Assembly (NCBI GenBank): GCA_964609495.1
Contig: CAZSTA010000117.1
Coordinates: forward strand, 1-11,184
Direction of reading: 5' to 3'
DNA: 11,184 nt
Origin: CAZSTA01 sp964609495 [NCBI: uncultured bacterium]
Lineage (GTDB): Bacteria; CAZSTA01
Part shown: positions 7,141 through 11,184 of the stretch, piece by piece
Layout: every line of letters begins with the position of its first letter
Position numbering within the stretch: the first letter of the stretch is position 1
Translations under genes and position numbers: made by a program
The notes under the pieces: model-generated
What the model saw: only the letters and a program-made list of their open reading frames with translations
What the model was told of the DNA's origin: nothing
Databases searched by the model: none

Positions 7141-8118
7141 TTATAAGAATACCTCTTCCCAATAACGAAGCATTGTCAACCCCTCTTTGAATTCTCCATC
7201 GATATTCACTTCATATCCCAAAGCTAACTTCACCAATAGCAAAGGAGTATCGATCCCAGCGGCTATAGTCAAAGGCAGTCCCCCCGAGAAGCGAGGGTTT
7301 ATCTCCGTAAACCATATCTCACTATCAATCATACATTGAATATTAGATGGTCCCTTGATCTTCAGCAAGCTGGCTATTCTCCTTCCATACTCTATTAACC
7401 TATTATCTTTGACAATTCTACCCTTATAGGAGATGCCCGCCTTTGTCTCGATCCTCTCCCTAGGGACGACCGCGATAACCCTCCCCTCTAAGTCTGATAG
7501 CGTATCTAAGGTATATTCCTTTCCCTCTATATATTTTTGAATGATGGGATCGGGAACGTGTTTGATAAGAATATCTAGCTCTTCTTTCGTATCTACCCGA
7601 ACGGTATCCCTGCTTCCTCTACCTCTCCTGGGCTTGATGATAAGGGGATAATCAACTGACTTCGTTCCCCTCTCCTCTTCCCTAAGAGAGAAATATCCAA
7701 GCTCTTCGGGAAGATAGGTTATGGGAGTAGGAATATCGTTCTCCAGGAAGAATTTATAAGTTTTGATCTTATCTTCGCAAGTTTCTATAGCATCGGGCTC
7801 GGATATAGTGAGCGCGACCCCTAATTCCTCGAATTTCTCCCTGCTTTGGGCTAAAACGAAGGATTCGGCATCGACCGTGGGGATTAAAACCTTTATCCCC
7901 TCTCGGCGACATATATCGGCAACGCTTGTCAGAAAGTGGCTCTCAGTTGCGGCCGGTAAGATATAGAATTTATGTCCCAGATACAACCCCGCGGAAAGAG
8001 GATTCATATCAGCCACAATTACCCTCAATTCCAACTCGTTCTGTTTTAACAGCGACTTAACAACTGCTACCCCGGCTGGACCTCCGACCCCGGTTACCAT
8101 AACAGGGATAATGCTCAT
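7141..8118 (-). CDS. ATP-grasp ligase (carbamoyl-phosphate-synthase-like fold)
   Basis: The 325-aa cytoplasmic protein begins with a Rossmann-like pre-ATP-grasp domain, VTGVGGPAGVAVV (8-20). The ATP-grasp region follows: IIKPRRGRGSRD (160-171) with ATP-binding Lys162, IIQKYIEGKEYTLD (192-205), and the metal-binding C-terminal motif FTEINPRFSGG (270-280) with Glu272 and Asn274. Such enzymes join a carboxylate, activated as acyl phosphate, to an amine or other nucleophile. This group is common in polysaccharide clusters, but its substrate there is generally not known. ATG 8118 overlaps the stop of the preceding glycosyltransferase (ATGA) and has AAGGAG 8 nt upstream, so translation is probably coupled. 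The directly following deacetylase would supply a free sugar amine, making it a plausible partner; this is inference. Confidence 0.88.
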   Translation of the reverse strand: MSIIPVMVTGVGGPAGVAVVKSLLKQNELELRVIVADMNPLSAGLYLGHKFYILPAATESHFLTSVADICRREGIKVLIPTVDAESFVLAQSREKFEELGVALTISEPDAIETCEDKIKTYKFFLENDIPTPITYLPEELGYFSLREEERGTKSVDYPLIIKPRRGRGSRDTVRVDTKEELDILIKHVPDPIIQKYIEGKEYTLDTLSDLEGRVIAVVPRERIETKAGISYKGRIVKDNRLIEYGRRIASLLKIKGPSNIQCMIDSEIWFTEINPRFSGGLPLTIAAGIDTPLLLVKLALGYEVNIDGEFKEGLTMLRYWEEVFL

Positions 8119-9272
8119 TCTACTAGCTCCTTCTTTCTAACTGTCTTCCAGCTAGTCCTCCTCTCTCCTCTGAGATATCTATACAATCCAAGCAAGAGGG
8201 CGAGGTTAGCAAAGCAGAAATAAAAAGGCGAAGAGAAAAACTTTGATCTCCTCCTTCTTTCCTCCCATATCGCTCCCGCCCCTGCTAAAGAGTAAAATAT
8301 AACCTGCCCGATAAACACAACCTGATAAAGAAATCCCTGCCTCAATAAGGATATATTAGTCGAGAAGATAGCTATTAGGAATAGAGGGATCATCCAACGT
8401 AATACCTTATGAGAGATAAGCTGCCAAGTTATGAAACCATAGCGGAAGGGATTCAAAAGTGGCTTAACCTCAAATAGGCTATGATAACCCCCTAAGGCGA
8501 CTCTAACTCTACCTCCGATCCCTCGCACCGTGATACTCGAAAGCTCCTCCATAGACACTGCCTCTGGCTCATATACCACTCTATAGCCCTGACTTGCGAC
8601 CTTCAGGGGTTGAGCGAAATCACCAATGGCGGCTTCATCTAGGGGGGTATATAACTCTCGCCGAAGGGCATACATCGCTCCGCTGGAGCCGGTCATCGAG
8701 GACAGACTACTCTCCTTATGTTTGAGAAAGGTTTCATAACTCCAGTAAGCAGTTTCATTCTTCTCAGAGGAATCCTGCTCGCCAGGAATGAAATGAAGCT
8801 CCCCACTTACTCCTCCCACCTCGGGATCATTGAAGCTTCGCACTAGCTTCCTTATCGCACGAGGCTTATACATGACGTTGGCATCGGAGAATACTAGAAT
8901 ATCTCCCCTAGCTATAGGAACTGTGCGATTCTGAGCTGAGGTAGGTCCTCCATTGGGAGTAAGAGCATTAAGCAGAACTCCTTGAGAAGAATACTCCCCT
9001 ACTATCTCATTGGTCCTATCAGTTGATCCATCAGAGGCAACGATTATCTCCAGTTTATCCTCGGGATAATCCAAGCCGAGCGAATTCTCAATCTTCTCTC
9101 TGATAACATCTTCCTCGTTATAAGCGACGATGATCAAACTAACCGAGGGTTCGATATCAGCCTTATTTATCGGCTTCCTCAGAAAGACGGCTAAGATACC
9201 GATTATGAGAGGATATCCAAGATAAACATATATAACTATAAATATAGAAAGCCAAAATATAAACTTCAGCAA
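8115..9272 (-). CDS. Membrane-anchored family 2 glycosyltransferase
   Basis: The 385-aa protein has an N-terminal membrane helix (about 5-30), a cytoplasmic GT-A domain, and C-terminal membrane helices (about 293-309, 314-332 and 349-364). GT2 motifs are clear: SLIIVAYNEE (45-54), ASDGSTD (79-85), the DxD-like SDAN (129-132) that binds metal and nucleotide sugar, TGSSGAMYALRRE (194-206), and GDF (217-219) with the probable catalytic base Asp218. The QxxRW motif of processive synthases is not present (GGRVRVALGG at 253-262 stands near that place), so one or a few additions are more likely than polymerisation. The start is TTG 9272: no ATG or GTG is in frame ahead of it, and GAGGA (9283-9287) lies 10 nt upstream. 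The gene starts 48 nt after the O-antigen ligase-like gene. Confidence 0.9.
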   Translation of the reverse strand: MLKFIFWLSIFIVIYVYLGYPLIIGILAVFLRKPINKADIEPSVSLIIVAYNEEDVIREKIENSLGLDYPEDKLEIIVASDGSTDRTNEIVGEYSSQGVLLNALTPNGGPTSAQNRTVPIARGDILVFSDANVMYKPRAIRKLVRSFNDPEVGGVSGELHFIPGEQDSSEKNETAYWSYETFLKHKESSLSSMTGSSGAMYALRRELYTPLDEAAIGDFAQPLKVASQGYRVVYEPEAVSMEELSSITVRGIGGRVRVALGGYHSLFEVKPLLNPFRYGFITWQLISHKVLRWMIPLFLIAIFSTNISLLRQGFLYQVVFIGQVIFYSLAGAGAIWEERRRRSKFFSSPFYFCFANLALLLGLYRYLRGERRTSWKTVRKKELVE

Positions 9273-9282
9273 ATCGCCATCA

Positions 9283-9287
9283 TCCTC
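9283..9287 (-). promoter_or_regulatory. Ribosome-binding site supporting the TTG start of the GT2 gene
   Basis: GAGGA on the minus strand, ten nucleotides before TTG 9272. It decides the start, because the reading frame has no ATG or GTG between the upstream stop and this TTG. Confidence 0.5.
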
Positions 9288-9320
9288 ATAAGATAGAAAT
9301 TGGAAATAGGCACTCTCTAT

Positions 9321-11084
9321 CTAGCTTCTTCCCAATACTTTAAGAACAAAACTGCCCTCATATAACTCCTGCCAATTCGCCCTGACGGGAAGACTTAAGA
9401 GGCCCATGAGGAGGAGGATTATCCTTGAAGGGTAACTGTTCGCAATATCCGAGGGCGAAATCGAGAGCGTGATCAGGGTATTGGTAAATAGAGCGGATAG
9501 TAACACCAACCCGATCGTTGCTAAAGGTTGAGAACGTAACCTGGAGGGAAGTCCCCCTATCAAACCGCGAAAGATATCAATCCCTCCCCTATAAATAGTC
9601 GCTAAAATCTTCATTACTAATCTCATAAGGAAACTGTTATCAGCCGACTGCTTCTTATCTTGAGGTAAGGAGATCCTCAACGCGGCTGCGGATAGCCCAG
9701 CTATTAGCCAGAAATTCTCCATTATCCTGGGGGATTGAAAGCCGTCAGTAGTTATCCCGAAGATGATAATCCCCACTAATATCCCTAAGCCACCCAGCCC
9801 TAGAGATTTACTTAAATTATCCTCAGACCTACGAAGTAAAAGTAGGGAGTTTCTGAATAGAAGAGACAACATAAATATGAAGACCAAAAAGCCTGCTATT
9901 CCCGACTCTATCAGGATCCTGAGATAGCTATTATCTGTTGTATAGACCGAAGCATATCCATTCCCGAAGATAGGACGCTTTAGGAATTGCTTCCACATCT
10001 GACGCCATATATAGAATCTAGCCTCTAAAGAGGCATCGAAGATAAGACCAGAGCTTCCTAGACGAACCATCCGCTTAATTCTCAGAAAAACTCCTCTAGG
10101 CATAATCTCGTAAGCCACTACTCCTAAGAGGATAGCTATTATTAGGACAATAACTATTATCTTGAAATTCTTCTTCGTTAAGGCTAAAGCCAAACCTATA
10201 GTAACAAAGGCGGGTATAATCGCTATGAAGGCACTTCTTGTCCCAGAGTAGATCAAAGCGGCGAATAGAAGGGAGAAGGGGACCAGGGAAGCTATCTTCC
10301 AGATAAGAGGACGAATATTCAATATAAACGCCAATAGCAAAGAGAGCATAATTAGGGAATAACCAGCTAACGGTCCGGGAGCATCGTACAACTCGTTCCT
10401 ATATAAGGGCATACCTGCCCTAAACCAGGTATGGGGGAAAACGATGTTGGAGTAATATATAGCATGACCTCCCACTATCACCCCTACAAAAGCGAATAAA
10501 ACTAAAGCTCTCTTCAACATCCTTCGGCTACTGATTATATTAGCGGCGAAGAGATAAACTATATAGAATTCGCTATATTTCAAGAAATAGAGGATTGAAG
10601 GCAGAGGAGAATAGGTAATATATTCTGAAGGATAATTCAAAGTCGCCACCGGTTTTAAGGCTGAGTGTCCTAATATATACCTTCCCGTTGAGAATGCACC
10701 TATCATCATATAAATTAAGATCGGATAGAAGAGGGAAGCTTTGTAAAACGTCTTATCTTCCTTTAGGGATATCTTGAAGAGAATACAGAGAAAGAGGAAA
10801 GCTATAAAAACATCGTTAAAACGAATCTTCCCCTTCATACTCAGTAATTTAGATAATTCCCATAATTTGAGTACTTCGGGAGAGATAGCTATAAAGAATA
10901 TCAAGGGTAATATACTCAAGCTCAACCTGGAGGTGGTAACATAGATGAGCAGGGATATTATCAGCAATGCGACTATAAACAGCCCGGCCTTAACTGATAA
11001 AATTCCCCCGCCGATTAATATTCCCAGCAGAATCAAACTCAAAGTTATAGATTTGGAAGAAAAGCTCTCAGAAGTTAAATACAT
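9321..11084 (-). CDS. O-antigen ligase/polymerase-like (Wzy_C family) integral membrane protein
   Basis: The 587-aa protein has about a dozen membrane helices. The Wzy_C/WaaL pattern is visible: YSGTRSAF (279-286) at the end of a helix, then a large periplasmic loop with EARFYIW (354-360) carrying a probable functional Arg356, PIFGNGY (371-377) and DNSYLRILIESG (384-395), then more helices to about 467. Such enzymes polymerise lipid-linked repeat units or transfer the glycan to an acceptor; sequence alone does not separate the two. Residues 470-587 extend beyond the usual end: a basic linker and two more hydrophobic segments (about 520-541 and 553-567). I prefer ATG 11084, with GGGGAGAG (11097-11104) about 11 nt upstream; a GTG at 11105 has no Shine-Dalgarno. 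It is the first gene after the strong promoter. Confidence 0.87.
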   Translation of the reverse strand: MYLTSESFSSKSITLSLILLGILIGGGILSVKAGLFIVALLIISLLIYVTTSRLSLSILPLIFFIAISPEVLKLWELSKLLSMKGKIRFNDVFIAFLFLCILFKISLKEDKTFYKASLFYPILIYMMIGAFSTGRYILGHSALKPVATLNYPSEYITYSPLPSILYFLKYSEFYIVYLFAANIISSRRMLKRALVLFAFVGVIVGGHAIYYSNIVFPHTWFRAGMPLYRNELYDAPGPLAGYSLIMLSLLLAFILNIRPLIWKIASLVPFSLLFAALIYSGTRSAFIAIIPAFVTIGLALALTKKNFKIIVIVLIIAILLGVVAYEIMPRGVFLRIKRMVRLGSSGLIFDASLEARFYIWRQMWKQFLKRPIFGNGYASVYTTDNSYLRILIESGIAGFLVFIFMLSLLFRNSLLLLRRSEDNLSKSLGLGGLGILVGIIIFGITTDGFQSPRIMENFWLIAGLSAAALRISLPQDKKQSADNSFLMRLVMKILATIYRGGIDIFRGLIGGLPSRLRSQPLATIGLVLLSALFTNTLITLSISPSDIANSYPSRIILLLMGLLSLPVRANWQELYEGSFVLKVLGRS

Positions 11085-11112
11085 AAATATAAAATCTCTC
11101 CCCACGAGAGTC

Positions 11113-11126
11113 TATCTTTAAAGATA
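11113..11126. promoter_or_regulatory. 14-bp perfect palindrome in the predicted 5' UTR of the operon
   Basis: TATCTTTAAAGATA equals its own reverse complement. It lies about 11-24 nt downstream of the predicted transcription start and 28 nt before ATG 11084. It could be an operator for a dimeric repressor or a chance AT-rich palindrome; there is too little GC for a stable RNA hairpin. Confidence 0.4.
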
Positions 11127-11143
11127 AACCCTTACCTGTAAGA

Positions 11144-11172
11144 ATTATACTATAGTCCCAATCTTATGTCAA
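11144..11172 (-). promoter_or_regulatory. Consensus sigma-70-type promoter for the polysaccharide operon
   Basis: On the minus strand a perfect -35 TTGACA (11167-11172) and a perfect -10 TATAAT (11144-11149) are separated by exactly 17 nt. The predicted start is the A near 11137, leaving a 5' UTR of about 53 nt to ATG 11084. All genes to its left are on the same strand with no other comparable promoter, so it probably drives at least the first five genes. Confidence 0.85.
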
Positions 11173-11184
11173 TACCTTTTTGGG

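Noticed and set aside
7763-7966. Plus-strand ORF of 67 codons
   Set aside because: It is antisense to the ATP-grasp gene, with no independent support.
9266-9289. Seven-codon minus-strand reading frame overlapping the GT2 start (ATG 9289 to TGA 9266)
   Set aside because: It could be a coupling leader peptide, but its ATG has no ribosome-binding site of its own and such a short frame is expected by chance.

Overview
The window reads as a bacterial chromosome segment of moderate to low GC in which every supported gene lies on the minus strand. It carries a cell-surface polysaccharide gene cluster from what is probably a diderm (Gram-negative-type) bacterium. The diderm inference rests on an O-antigen ligase/polymerase-type membrane protein, a phosphoglycosyl transferase of the WbaP/WcaJ type, and a lipoprotein with TolB-like repeats. 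No sequence here identifies the species or phylum; an uncultured lineage is possible but unproven.

Layout in transcription order (right to left): a consensus sigma-70 promoter (11144-11172) with a palindrome in the predicted 5' UTR; an O-antigen ligase/Wzy-like membrane protein (9321-11084); a membrane-anchored GT2 glycosyltransferase (8115-9272); an ATP-grasp ligase overlapping it by 4 nt (7141-8118); a PIG-L/LmbE deacetylase (6514-7131); and an initiating phosphoglycosyl transferase (5130-6491). These five genes are tightly spaced (gaps of 48, -4, 9 and 22 nt) and look like one operon. The gaps then widen. A solitary beta-class DNA methyltransferase (3751-5073), a GT-C-like multi-pass membrane protein (2329-3711), a GHMP kinase of the heptose-7-phosphate kinase type (1248-2249), and the first 361 codons of a lipoprotein with PKD and WD40-like (PD40) repeats (1-1083, cut by the window edge) follow.

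Inferred joint role: the phosphoglycosyl transferase loads the first sugar phosphate on undecaprenyl phosphate at the inner membrane, GT2 adds sugars, the deacetylase and ATP-grasp enzyme may modify an amino sugar, the GHMP kinase may feed an activated heptose, the GT-C-like protein may add a sugar on the periplasmic face, and the Wzy/WaaL-like protein polymerises or ligates the glycan. The DNA methyltransferase does not fit this pathway.

The least explained feature is a repeated inverted-repeat element built on AAAGGAAACTTTT / AAAAGTTTCCTTT. It appears clearly in the gaps at 1167-1248 and 2268-2315, as a half copy at 5077-5116, and perhaps as remnants at 3728-3735 and 6502-6517. It lies only in the distal half of the cluster, close to start and stop codons, and it brackets the kinase gene and possibly the methyltransferase gene. 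No tRNA, rRNA, CRISPR array, transposase or convincing intrinsic terminator was seen.
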